Below, piece after piece: positions 1 through 6,606 of a stretch of 11,187 nt of DNA (within the stretch, counting starts at the first letter, position 1; each line of letters opens with the position of its first letter). The notes below the pieces were generated by a model, which saw nothing but the letters and a program-made list of their open reading frames with translations, was not told where the DNA came from and made no database searches. Position numbers and translations under genes: made by a program. The stretch is from Armatimonadota bacterium (GTDB taxonomy: Bacteria; Armatimonadota; Armatimonadia; Armatimonadales; Armatimonadaceae): NCBI GenBank assembly GCA_014381035.1, contig JACMIS010000622.1, positions 1 through 11,187 on the forward strand, in the 5' to 3' direction.

Positions 1-1259
1 AGGGTGGAGAAAACAAGGTGTCCGGTCAGTGCCGCTTCGATGGCGATCATCGCGGTTTCCTGGTCGCGCATTTCTCCGACCATGATGATGTCCGGGTCCT
101 GTCGGAGCATAGAGCGCAGACCGTTCGCGAACGTCATGCCCGCTTTTTTATTGACACCGACCTGCGTGATCCCGGCTAATTCATACTCGACCGGGTCCTC
201 GATAGTCAGGATGTTTTTGTCGCCGGCATTGACTTTGGATAAGCACGAGTACAGCGTCGTAGATTTCCCCGAGCCGGTGGGACCGGTGACGAGAATGATG
301 CCGTAGGTCCGCATCAGCATACTTTCGAACATATCGAAGGTGTGCGGGAGTAAGCCTAATTTATGCAGACCGACATTGATGTTGGACTTATCCAGCACAC
401 GCATCACGATCTTTTCGCCGAACACGGCGGGCAGAGTCGAAACACGGAAGTCATACGGCTTGTTGTCCACAATCGCCGAGATGCGCCCGTCCTGCGGGGC
501 GCGTTTTTCGGCGATGTCCATATCCGCCATGATTTTGATGCGCGAAGTCAGCGACGCCTGCGCGTTTTTCGGAACGATCAAACCGTCAAGTAGGATGCCG
601 TCAATGCGGTAACGCACCTTGACATGCTCGCGGCTGGGTTCGATGTGAATATCGGAACATTTCTCCGAAACCGCCCGCTGAATGATCATGTTGGCGAGTT
701 TGACGACCGGGGCTTCCGCGGCGATCTCCTTCAACTGATCAATCGGGGTGTCTTCGTCGGTGCGCGTCGTATCGATCGAGACTTCATCCTCGAACTCGCG
801 CAGAATCGTGTCCGCTTCCGAACCACCGCCCTTGAACGCTTCCCCGATGGCGAAAAGAATATCTTCCTCCGTCGCAATGACGGGAATGACTTCCTTGCCA
901 GTAATCACACGGATTTCGTCGGTCGCAAAGATGTCGAGCGGGTTTTTCATCGCCAGTTTCAGGCGTGTCCCCTCGATCTCAATCGGGATGACTTTGTACC
1001 GGCGAGCCAGGTCCTGCGAAATCATCGTGGCGACAACCGGGTTGACTGCCTCGACCGTCAGGTCGGCATAGGGCACGCCCCAATGCTCACCCAGGATTCG
1101 CACACGATCCCGCTCGGAAACAAGCCCCATCGAGACGAGCATCTCGCCAAGGTGTTTGTTGCCCCCCAGTTGTTTTTGCTTCTCCAGCGCGTTGTAGAGT
1201 TGATCGGAACTAATCAATCCGTTACGCACGAAAAGTTCGCCCATGCGCTCGCTTTGCAT
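1..1259 (-). CDS. pilB: Type IV pilus extension ATPase PilB (GspE/PilB family), 3' end cut by window edge
   Basis: Cytoplasmic hexameric ATPase that powers pilus polymerisation. The frame is open from ATG 1259 to the window edge: 419 full codons of a family usually near 560-600. Residues 5-60 form an MshEN domain with two tandem motifs. The first (R5, G7, L9, G14, L21, L25, Q28) fits the cyclic-di-GMP-binding consensus well. The second starts at H37-L38-G39 and ends at H60, so it is less canonical. The ATPase core shows Walker A GPTGSGKST at 326-334, an Asp-box stretch TIEDPVEYE at 352-360, and Walker B with its surroundings, LRQDPDIIMVGEMRD, at 385-399. It ends in LVFST just before the His box. 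The start at M1 is preferred over M6 because R5 belongs to the MshEN motif; an in-frame TGA lies a few codons upstream. No strong Shine-Dalgarno is seen. It is last in the pil gene order here, after a gap with hairpins, so it may have its own promoter. PilB is preferred over PilT or GspE because of the MshEN domain and the pilMNOPQ neighbours. Confidence 0.93.
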   Translation of the reverse strand, partial: MQSERMGELFVRNGLISSDQLYNALEKQKQLGGNKHLGEMLVSMGLVSERDRVRILGEHWGVPYADLTVEAVNPVVATMISQDLARRYKVIPIEIEGTRLKLAMKNPLDIFATDEIRVITGKEVIPVIATEEDILFAIGEAFKGGGSEADTILREFEDEVSIDTTRTDEDTPIDQLKEIAAEAPVVKLANMIIQRAVSEKCSDIHIEPSREHVKVRYRIDGILLDGLIVPKNAQASLTSRIKIMADMDIAEKRAPQDGRISAIVDNKPYDFRVSTLPAVFGEKIVMRVLDKSNINVGLHKLGLLPHTFDMFESMLMRTYGIILVTGPTGSGKSTTLYSCLSKVNAGDKNILTIEDPVEYELAGITQVGVNKKAGMTFANGLRSMLRQDPDIIMVGEMRDQETAMIAIEAALTGHLVFST

Positions 1260-1274
1260 CGCCGTTTCGTCGCC

Positions 1275-1310
1275 CTTTACTATAATTCTTTCCCAGACGC
1301 ATCATTGCAA
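1275..1310 (-). promoter_or_regulatory. Possible sigma70-type promoter for pilB
   Basis: On the minus strand TTGCAA (1310-1305) is followed by the A/T-rich stretch AATTATAGT. TATAGT (1284-1279) matches the -10 consensus at five of six positions but lies 20 bases from TTGCAA. ATTATA, two bases earlier, gives 18 bases. Transcription would start about 10-15 bases before the pilB ATG. The spacing and the -35 match are imperfect, so this is only a candidate. Confidence 0.25.
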
Positions 1311-1405
1311 CGCCTGGCGTTTGGTATGGGTCCCGCTGCCTGTTGGTAGACAGCGCGTCACCCATGGTTCCTCTTAGCGAGAAGTGTGCCGCAAGTCCAT
1401 TTTCA

Positions 1406-1423
1406 CCCCGTATTTTTACGGGG
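1406..1423. repeat. Perfect 7-bp hairpin with TTTT loop
   Basis: CCCCGTA (1406-1412) and TACGGGG (1417-1423) are perfect inverted arms around a 4-base loop. In the pilQ-to-pilB direction it is the third of three hairpins. It is followed by TGAAAATG rather than a T-run, so it is not a classical terminator in either direction. It may stabilise or protect mRNA ends, or cooperate with the hairpin at 1433-1474. Confidence 0.5.
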
Positions 1424-1432
1424 AATATATTA

Positions 1433-1474
1433 CGGGCGGCGGCAAGCGTCTTCGCGCCTGTGTCCCGCCGCCCG
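1433..1474 (-). terminator. Terminator-like hairpin downstream of pilQ
   Basis: CGGGCGGCGG (1433-1442) and CCGCCGCCCG (1465-1474) are perfect 10-bp inverted arms around a 22-base loop. On the minus strand the hairpin starts 30 bases after the pilQ stop and is followed by TAATATATT, an A/T-rich but not pure-T tail. The very GC-rich stem supports partial or full termination of the pilM-pilQ transcript. The long loop and mixed tail make it less certain. Confidence 0.45.
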
Positions 1475-1478
1475 CATT

Positions 1479-1492
1479 CCTTCAAACGAAGG
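1479..1492. repeat. Short 5-bp hairpin after the pilQ stop
   Basis: CCTTC (1479-1483) and GAAGG (1488-1492) flank a 4-base loop. It lies 12 bases past the pilQ stop codon, next to the larger hairpin at 1433-1474. Short enough to occur by chance, it is listed because it is the first of three hairpins in a row. Confidence 0.3.
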
Positions 1493-1503
1493 CAGTAACG
1501 CGC

Positions 1504-4041
1504 CTATCCTCCGTCTTCGGTCGCTTTCGCGGTAACGAAAACAACGATTTCGGAACGGCTTTTTCGCTTTTCCGAACGGCGGAAGAGTTGACCGAGAATC
1601 GGGATGTCACCGATAATAGGCACCTTTTGCAGGTTGTTCACATCCTGCTCGCGCAGAAGCCCACCAATGGCAATCGTTTCTCCCGATTTGACACGGATCG
1701 TGGTATCCACAAACCGGGTGGAAATTTGCGGCAGCGAGATGCCGTTCCCCAAGTTCGCGAAGGACGTGATAGACGACACCTCCGGGTGGACATACAAAGT
1801 GATGTATCCGTCCGGACTTGCCTTTCCGGTAACTTTAAGCGTGATACCGACTGTCGCGGTCTCCGTCTGGATCGTTTGTCCCTGCGGGCTTTGCTGGATC
1901 GCGATCACGTATTTGATCTGGTCACCGATAAACGCCGTTGCCGGTTGTCCGTCTATCGCCGACAGGTTCGGGCTAGCAAGCGTTCGCGCCCGGTTCTGGT
2001 TCGCGAGAGCATCCAGAGTGGCTGCAATCGTGTAGGGGGAGCGCAGGATCGCACCGAAGTTCGGATTGCTTGCCGGTTGTTCCGAAATGATCGGTCCGAC
2101 AGTTCCTTGCCCGGTCTGGTTTCGCTCGCCCAGGAATACCTGCCGCGTGAAATCATACCGCAGCCCGAGCTGTTGCAAGTCTTCCCGGTTGACATCCACG
2201 ACACGCGCTTCGTAGGAGATTTGCGGAGTGCGTATATCTACCTGCTCCAGGATTTGACGCGCCTTGGCAATCGCCGCAGGAGTCCCGGTAAGCACCAGCG
2301 TTGTCGGCGAATTCAACGCGCCTCCGGCTTGGGCTTGCGTCGCGCCGGGACCGCCAGTTGCCGCCCCGCCACTGGGTGCCCCTCCCCCGGTGGCGGCTCC
2401 CCCGGCACCACCCGACGATGCTGTGTTGGGACCAAAGGAACCGCCCGAAGAGAACGACGCCGATTGCCCGGTGCCGCTGGCTTGGAACGACTGCGACGGT
2501 CCTACCTGAATGATAACCGCCGGGGCGAGTTGTTGCACCAGTCGAATCAGGTCGGTGGCGTTCGCGGCTTTGATCTTGTATAGCTCGGTGGTTTGCGTGT
2601 CGGTTTGATTGGAAGCGGCTTTATCGAGTTCATCGACAAAAGTGCGCACCTTTTCAATGCGATCCGCTGTGTCGGTCAAGACGAGCAGTTTTGACAGTGC
2701 CGGATTGCCATCGTTGGTCGCGCCATTGCCCGGCAGTTGCAGACCGGGGAACTTAGAGCGAAGCGTTGTATACAGGTCGGCGGATGTAACGTAACGGTAC
2801 CGTATATACTCGGTGGTAAGCGGGGCTTCGCGAGCGACGGCGGTCAGCGCGGCAACTGATGCGGGCGAGCCGACGATATAGCCGCTGTTGAGGCGGGCAT
2901 ACTGATACCCGGAAAGCCGCGTTATCGTGTCGAGAGCCTCGATCATCGGTATGCGCTTAAGCGAAACGGTGATATTGCCCTTGACTTCGGTCGAAGTGAC
3001 AACGTTGATGCCGGACTGAAGCGCGAGTGCCTTGATAACATCGTTGATGTCGGCCGCCACCACATCGAGCGAAACGCGCTTGTCTTCCCCGGTCCCCGGC
3101 ACCGGAGTTTGTGCGACAAGCGACGGGGTCAGGCGTTGCATCGTAGGTACCGCGATATTTTTCACCGGAACGAAGGCGGCGACCGGCTTTGCCGCAGGAG
3201 CCACTTTCGGGGCGGGCTTAACGGACGGTGCGGGCGACGCGCCCCCCGGCAACGTTATCGTCACGGGCTTGACGGTTTTGGTATTGGAAGCGACCTGCGC
3301 GGGAATTGCCGGTTTGAAAACAACGGGAGCGGGTTTTTTCGCCGAGATGACAGGAATGCCTTTGCCACCGGTCGTATTCATGGCTACCTGTGTCGGTTCG
3401 CCCGCCGGACGGCGCAGGACGATCTCCCAGTGCTTCTTGTCGGGGCTGGGTTGGGCTTCGACGAGGAATTCGGTTTGTGTACTCGCGACGAACTGTACCT
3501 GTCCGGTCGCCTGATTCGCATAGCGCATCGTATACACGCCATTTTTATGTACCGCGACCGAGCCGCCACCGTTGCTGACGTCGCTCAGGGCTCCGGGAAC
3601 CCGTATAACAGTCGCCGATGTGCCACTGACCACCGTGGAGGCGATTTCCGGAATGAACGGCTCCGATCCTTCGATGATCAAGCGCACCGTAGACTCATCC
3701 GGGATCACAGCCACACCGGTGATCATGTTGGTCGAAACCAACGCTTTCGGTGCCACGGTCTGCTTTTTCGCTACCACAGACTGCGTCCGATACCGTCGCC
3801 ACCTTGTACTCCGGTAGCGACTCGTGCGCCGCCCGGTCGGTGCCTTTTTGGACATGCCGGTCTGTCCGACCGGCATTGCATTCCGGGTACCGGAAACAAC
3901 CCGGCTACCGGAGACCGGCGTCGCGGAACCGTTGGTCGTACCCCAGCCCGCATGGGCTGGGGAGGTAAGTAGGGCGAATTCGCCGCAGGAAACAAGACCC
4001 ATCAGTGAAAGGGTCAGCGCATGCCATAAAACTTTTTTCAT
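1504..4041 (-). CDS. pilQ: Type IV pilus secretin PilQ
   Basis: Outer-membrane secretin whose ring lets the pilus cross the outer membrane. 845 residues. Residues 1-31 are an export signal (KK, then a hydrophobic core) with two possible cleavage sites: a lipobox LVSC at 16-19, or AHA|G at 29-32. Residues 65-93 are strikingly Arg-rich. Residues about 105-212 look like an AMIN (peptidoglycan-binding) domain, followed by a Pro/Lys/Ala linker to about 300. An STN/N0 domain lies at about 321-393 (VSLDVVAADINDVIKALA). N-domains follow at about 408-475 and 484-602, the second interrupted by a Gly/Ser/Ala-rich insert at 514-576. The secretin core runs from about 603 to the end, with RTLASPNLSAIDGQPA at 686-701, VKSGETIAIGGLLRE at 784-798, KVPIIGDIPILGQLFRR at 806-822 and the closing strand EIVVFVTA. 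pilP ends 94 bases upstream. The start ATG is preceded by GGGTAAACA, a weak ribosome site. The PilQ call is firm; GspD is less likely given the AMIN domain and neighbours. Confidence 0.96.
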   Translation of the reverse strand: MKKVLWHALTLSLMGLVSCGEFALLTSPAHAGWGTTNGSATPVSGSRVVSGTRNAMPVGQTGMSKKAPTGRRTSRYRSTRWRRYRTQSVVAKKQTVAPKALVSTNMITGVAVIPDESTVRLIIEGSEPFIPEIASTVVSGTSATVIRVPGALSDVSNGGGSVAVHKNGVYTMRYANQATGQVQFVASTQTEFLVEAQPSPDKKHWEIVLRRPAGEPTQVAMNTTGGKGIPVISAKKPAPVVFKPAIPAQVASNTKTVKPVTITLPGGASPAPSVKPAPKVAPAAKPVAAFVPVKNIAVPTMQRLTPSLVAQTPVPGTGEDKRVSLDVVAADINDVIKALALQSGINVVTSTEVKGNITVSLKRIPMIEALDTITRLSGYQYARLNSGYIVGSPASVAALTAVAREAPLTTEYIRYRYVTSADLYTTLRSKFPGLQLPGNGATNDGNPALSKLLVLTDTADRIEKVRTFVDELDKAASNQTDTQTTELYKIKAANATDLIRLVQQLAPAVIIQVGPSQSFQASGTGQSASFSSGGSFGPNTASSGGAGGAATGGGAPSGGAATGGPGATQAQAGGALNSPTTLVLTGTPAAIAKARQILEQVDIRTPQISYEARVVDVNREDLQQLGLRYDFTRQVFLGERNQTGQGTVGPIISEQPASNPNFGAILRSPYTIAATLDALANQNRARTLASPNLSAIDGQPATAFIGDQIKYVIAIQQSPQGQTIQTETATVGITLKVTGKASPDGYITLYVHPEVSSITSFANLGNGISLPQISTRFVDTTIRVKSGETIAIGGLLREQDVNNLQKVPIIGDIPILGQLFRRSEKRKSRSEIVVFVTAKATEDGG

Positions 4042-4135
4042 TGTTTACCCGTCTTTGTCGCACATCTACAAAGCCGTCCTGTTTCAATCGGAACGGCACG
4101 TTTTCACGGAAACGATTTTTACCGAAAATTACGTT
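4042..4135 (-). other. pilP-pilQ spacer
   Basis: A 94-base gap, longer than the 19- and 35-base gaps between pilN/pilO and pilO/pilP. It contains a weak hairpin at 4073-4097 (GCCGTCC against GGAACGGC, one bulged base) and a 5-bp dyad around CGTTTTCACGGAAACG. Neither has a T-run, so I see no clear terminator and read the gap as untranslated operon mRNA. GTAAAC sits one base before the pilQ ATG. Confidence 0.4.
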
Positions 4136-5002
4136 CTATTTCACACCGGTTTTGGGTGCTGCTGCTGCCGCTTCCAGAGGAAGCGTCACCGACGTGGCGG
4201 GGACCACCGTCGTTTGCTTGGGCAGGTAGTATTCTGTCGAATCGCCTACCGGAACCGGAGCAGACCCAGGAATAGTTGTCGTCGTGGGTCGCCGTCCGGG
4301 ATGCATCACGCGCACTCCGCCCGATTCTATGGCGGTCACGGTGAACCCACCTTCCAGCGCATCCCCCGCCACCACGAATTTTTTATCCGTACTGGCGTTA
4401 CGGCTTAAAATCGCGACATCCCGCCCGCCGGGCTCCCCGATCAGGACACCAACCACCGCATAGGGCGGCGGCGGGGGAGGCAAAACCTTGACCACCGGTT
4501 CAGGACGTACGGGAGCCTTGTTAACTTCCTTCATTTCGCTTGTAAGAGCCGCTAAAGCTTTTTCCCGTTCGTCCAGGCCGGCCAGACCCTGACGAAATGT
4601 CTTGATTGTGTTTCGACCGAAAACATTAGTGGTACCGCCCGCCATCGGTGCCGGTGCCGGTGGCGGCGGGGGCGGCACCAGACCGATCACTTTTACGGAG
4701 CGTTTGGCGAATTCGCTGTCCGGGACCGGAGTAAAGGGGTCACGTCCCCGGTTGCCGGTGTCGGCATTCGTCAGCACGAACGTGTCGGATGCCGTTTCGG
4801 TTTTGGTGTCTGCCGGAGTCGTCGCCGCATCCGGTCGAACTCCCGCGACCGCGGGAGTAGCGGCGGGCTTGGGTGCTCCCCCACCGCCACTCACACTGGC
4901 GAGAGTGTCCATCGTCGTCTTGATGCCGAACCCGACCACGAGTACGACACCGACAACAAGAGCGATAAGTTTGGGGCGATCCTTGGGACTGATTTGTTGC
5001 AT
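4136..5002 (-). CDS. pilP: Type IV pilus assembly protein PilP (GspC-like), membrane-anchored
   Basis: Connects the inner-membrane PilN/PilO complex to the periplasmic N-domains of PilQ. 288 residues, longer than the roughly 170-180 typical of proteobacterial PilP. One transmembrane segment lies at about 11-28, with a short cytoplasmic N-terminus rich in charged residues. A low-complexity Gly/Pro/Ala/Thr stretch covers 36-75, and a GRDPFTP motif of the kind seen in PilP/GspC-type proteins lies at 86-92. Proline tracts lie at 109-119 and 175-180. A small beta domain follows at about 181-235 (YAVVGVLIG, DVAILSR, KKFVVAGDALEGGFTVTAIESGGVRV shown here in part), matching the PilP fold. There is no cysteine anywhere, so the lipoprotein anchor usual in proteobacterial PilP is replaced by the membrane helix. 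ATG 5002 lies 35 bases after the pilO stop. AGGAG occurs 16 bases before it, rather far, with GAGA closer. The assignment rests on gene order plus the C-terminal domain. Confidence 0.85.
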   Translation of the reverse strand: MQQISPKDRPKLIALVVGVVLVVGFGIKTTMDTLASVSGGGGAPKPAATPAVAGVRPDAATTPADTKTETASDTFVLTNADTGNRGRDPFTPVPDSEFAKRSVKVIGLVPPPPPPAPAPMAGGTTNVFGRNTIKTFRQGLAGLDEREKALAALTSEMKEVNKAPVRPEPVVKVLPPPPPPYAVVGVLIGEPGGRDVAILSRNASTDKKFVVAGDALEGGFTVTAIESGGVRVMHPGRRPTTTTIPGSAPVPVGDSTEYYLPKQTTVVPATSVTLPLEAAAAAPKTGVK

Positions 5003-5037
5003 AATTTTCTCGCAGTTTCTCCTGAAATATCGCCTGA

Positions 5038-5784
5038 TTAGATCTCGCGGCGCGGCGGGAGAGTCGGCGCGGCATTCGGAATAACCGGCACTTCGATTCC
5101 GGTCGGGTCTGGTGCCGGCGCGGGCATATTTTTATCGGGCTTGAACAGGTAACCGGTCATGTTTATCGTGATGCTGAGGAGCGGTGATTTATTCGTCTCG
5201 GCGTCTTGCGGTCGAAACTCCAGTTTTTCCACGGAAAGGATTTTCGGGAATTCCGTCAAGCGGTACATAAAGCGTGCCAGATTCCAGTACCGTCCCTGAA
5301 CACGGAGCGTGATGAACTCCTTGTCATACGGTTGCGGCACGAACTTTTTACGCGCCTCGGGATCGGTCGGCGGTTCCGGCGCGGCTTCGAAAGACTGCTC
5401 CTGCCCGTCTACCCGCAGATTGTTTTCCTTGGCGAGTCGCTCGATCTGTTTCAGCAAAGTCGGCACGTAATCGTTCTCGCTGACCGCGGTTTCCAAACGC
5501 CCGATTCGCCCCTGCACCTGTTGGAACTCCGCCTCGGTCGCGTCGAGTTGGTTCGCGACCATCTGGCTGTCGTTCACTTGTTGCGTTTTGTTACGGATTA
5601 TAGACGCCTGTTGCTCACGGATCCCGTTTTGCCAGAAGGACCAGCCTGCGGTACTGGCGACAGAAACGGCGATCAATCCCGCCAGTATCATCGCCGTCTG
5701 CTTGCTCGGCTTCAGCGAAAAGCCGGGAGTCGGAGTAGCGGACGAGGGGACCGAAGGATCAGGTGCGGTTGGTTTCATAGACAT
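5038..5784 (-). CDS. pilO: Type IV pilus inner-membrane protein PilO
   Basis: Bitopic inner-membrane protein that pairs with PilN and positions PilP and the secretin. 248 residues. A Pro/Ser-rich cytoplasmic N-terminus (about 1-28) precedes one membrane helix at about 31-51 ending in WSFW. A predicted coiled coil (about 53-122) is rich in Gln and Glu. A periplasmic ferredoxin-like domain (about 150-215) includes EFITLRVQGRYWNLARFMYR, with the usual PilO pattern of a strand followed by the W-x-L-x-R-F helix. It ends with the Pro-rich tail 216-248. The start ATG 5784 is preceded by AAAGG at 11 bases; a second ATG two codons on lies farther from it. It begins 19 bases after pilN, so the two are very probably co-translated. 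Confidence 0.9.
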   Translation of the reverse strand: MSMKPTAPDPSVPSSATPTPGFSLKPSKQTAMILAGLIAVSVASTAGWSFWQNGIREQQASIIRNKTQQVNDSQMVANQLDATEAEFQQVQGRIGRLETAVSENDYVPTLLKQIERLAKENNLRVDGQEQSFEAAPEPPTDPEARKKFVPQPYDKEFITLRVQGRYWNLARFMYRLTEFPKILSVEKLEFRPQDAETNKSPLLSITINMTGYLFKPDKNMPAPAPDPTGIEVPVIPNAAPTLPPRREI

Positions 5785-5803
5785 TTTTTTATGTACCTTT
5801 CTT

Positions 5804-6448
5804 CTACGGTTTCACCGCACTGGAGGCAGCATCGGTGTTGGAAGTGTCACTGGTCGTGCTACTTGCCGGAGCACTATCCCCCAGCGATACCTTGCGTAAA
5901 TACAGATTCATATCGAATGTCACTTTTTGTACCGGGTCTTCCGGCGCGGAACCGTTCGTCACCTGCGGTGTTTCGATAATATCGAACATGGAATTCCCGT
6001 TCTTGCTGAGCCGTTGCGCCACCTCACCGACGATAGCGTTCGAAGGTGCCATCCCTTTGAGATTTACCGACGGTGTTTCCGTGTCGCCCGCCGTTGTCAC
6101 CGAGGTGTAGTAAACATAGGGCGGAGTCGCTTCCGCGAGAACATTCATGAATGCCCGCCAGCGCAATGTGGAAAGTCGCGCGTCATCCAGCGTTTTCACC
6201 TTTGGCTTGAGGGCGGCGATGTCCTTTTTGCGTTGTTCGATGCGATCAATTTTCGGCTGAAGTTCCGCTAATTTCGAGTCCAGCTCTTTTATCTGCGACC
6301 CCTGCGTATTGAGCACAATCCCCCACCCGGCGATGGCGGCGAACAGAACGGCTCCGGAGGCAATCAATCCCACAAAAAGTTGACGCGATAGCGTGGTGAT
6401 TTGCCGTTTTTCGTCACGTCGGGCAGCGACTAAGTTTATATTGGGCAT
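5804..6448 (-). CDS. pilN: Type IV pilus inner-membrane protein PilN
   Basis: Bitopic inner-membrane protein whose cytoplasmic N-terminus docks into PilM and whose periplasmic part pairs with PilO. 214 residues. PNINLVAARR at 2-11 is the PilN counterpart of the conserved INLLPWR-type PilM-binding segment. The membrane helix is at about 24-46, a Lys/Glu/Leu-rich coiled coil at about 50-90, and a ferredoxin-like domain at about 95-187 (LRWRAFMNVLAEATPPYVYY; SVNLKGMA; VTFDMNLYLRKV). A Ser/Thr/Asp/Ala-rich tail (about 190-214) looks disordered and is not a usual PilN element. ATG 6448 has AGGT starting 12 bases upstream, and GTAAAC one base before the start. A 158-base gap separates it from pilM. 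Confidence 0.92.
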   Translation of the reverse strand: MPNINLVAARRDEKRQITTLSRQLFVGLIASGAVLFAAIAGWGIVLNTQGSQIKELDSKLAELQPKIDRIEQRKKDIAALKPKVKTLDDARLSTLRWRAFMNVLAEATPPYVYYTSVTTAGDTETPSVNLKGMAPSNAIVGEVAQRLSKNGNSMFDIIETPQVTNGSAPEDPVQKVTFDMNLYLRKVSLGDSAPASSTTSDTSNTDAASSAVKP

Positions 6449-6606
6449 CGTTTACTACCTGATTTTTGCATTTCTTTCGCGGTCCCGGTAGCCGCACGAT
6501 TGTTCGTTTACGTATTCTTTAGATAACGGAAGCGTCCGGTCAGCTTCGCGTTTTTTAAAACCCCGCAATTGTACGTGCAGTTTCTATGCCACACGGAATT
6601 GCTCGT
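6449..6606 (-). other. pilM-pilN spacer
   Basis: A 158-base gap, unusually long for a gene pair that is often tightly coupled. It contains the hairpin at 6525-6552 and a further GTAAAC (minus, 6511-6506) that is not at a start codon. I see no open frame with a ribosome site. The hairpin has no T-run in the pilM-to-pilN direction, so transcription probably reads through. Confidence 0.45.
6525..6556 (+). terminator. Hairpin with T-run on the plus strand (antisense to the pil genes)
   Basis: AACG-GAAGC (6525-6533) and GCTTC-g-CGTT (6543-6552) form a 9-bp stem with one bulged G and a 9-base loop. On the plus strand six T's cover 6551-6556, the last four beyond the stem, which gives an intrinsic-terminator look. 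All genes here are on the minus strand, where the hairpin is instead preceded by an A-run. It could stop antisense transcripts entering pilN-pilM from the left, or act as an mRNA structure in the pilM-pilN gap. Confidence 0.4.

Larger units (their letters stand above)
1260..1503 (-). other. pilQ-pilB spacer with hairpins and possible pilB promoter
   Basis: This is 244 bases without a convincing gene. Reading leftwards from the pilQ stop it holds three inverted repeats (1479-1492, 1433-1474, 1406-1423). A more A/T-rich piece with a promoter-like pair then lies just before pilB. A small minus-strand frame of 87 codons (1222-1485) overlaps the pilB start, but it has no recognisable domain and reads like translated noncoding sequence. 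The arrangement suggests that pilQ transcription is weakened or processed here and that pilB is at least partly expressed on its own. Confidence 0.6.

Noticed and set aside
1222..1485. 87-codon minus-strand frame in the pilQ-pilB gap
   Set aside because: Overlaps the pilB start in another frame, spans the GC-rich hairpin and has no ribosome site or domain.
3109..3972. 287-codon plus-strand frame opposite pilQ
   Set aside because: It is the antisense of a clear secretin gene, rich in Arg/Gly/His, and shows no domain. Other long antisense frames (624-1349, 1384-2583, 5206-5979) are rejected for the same reason.
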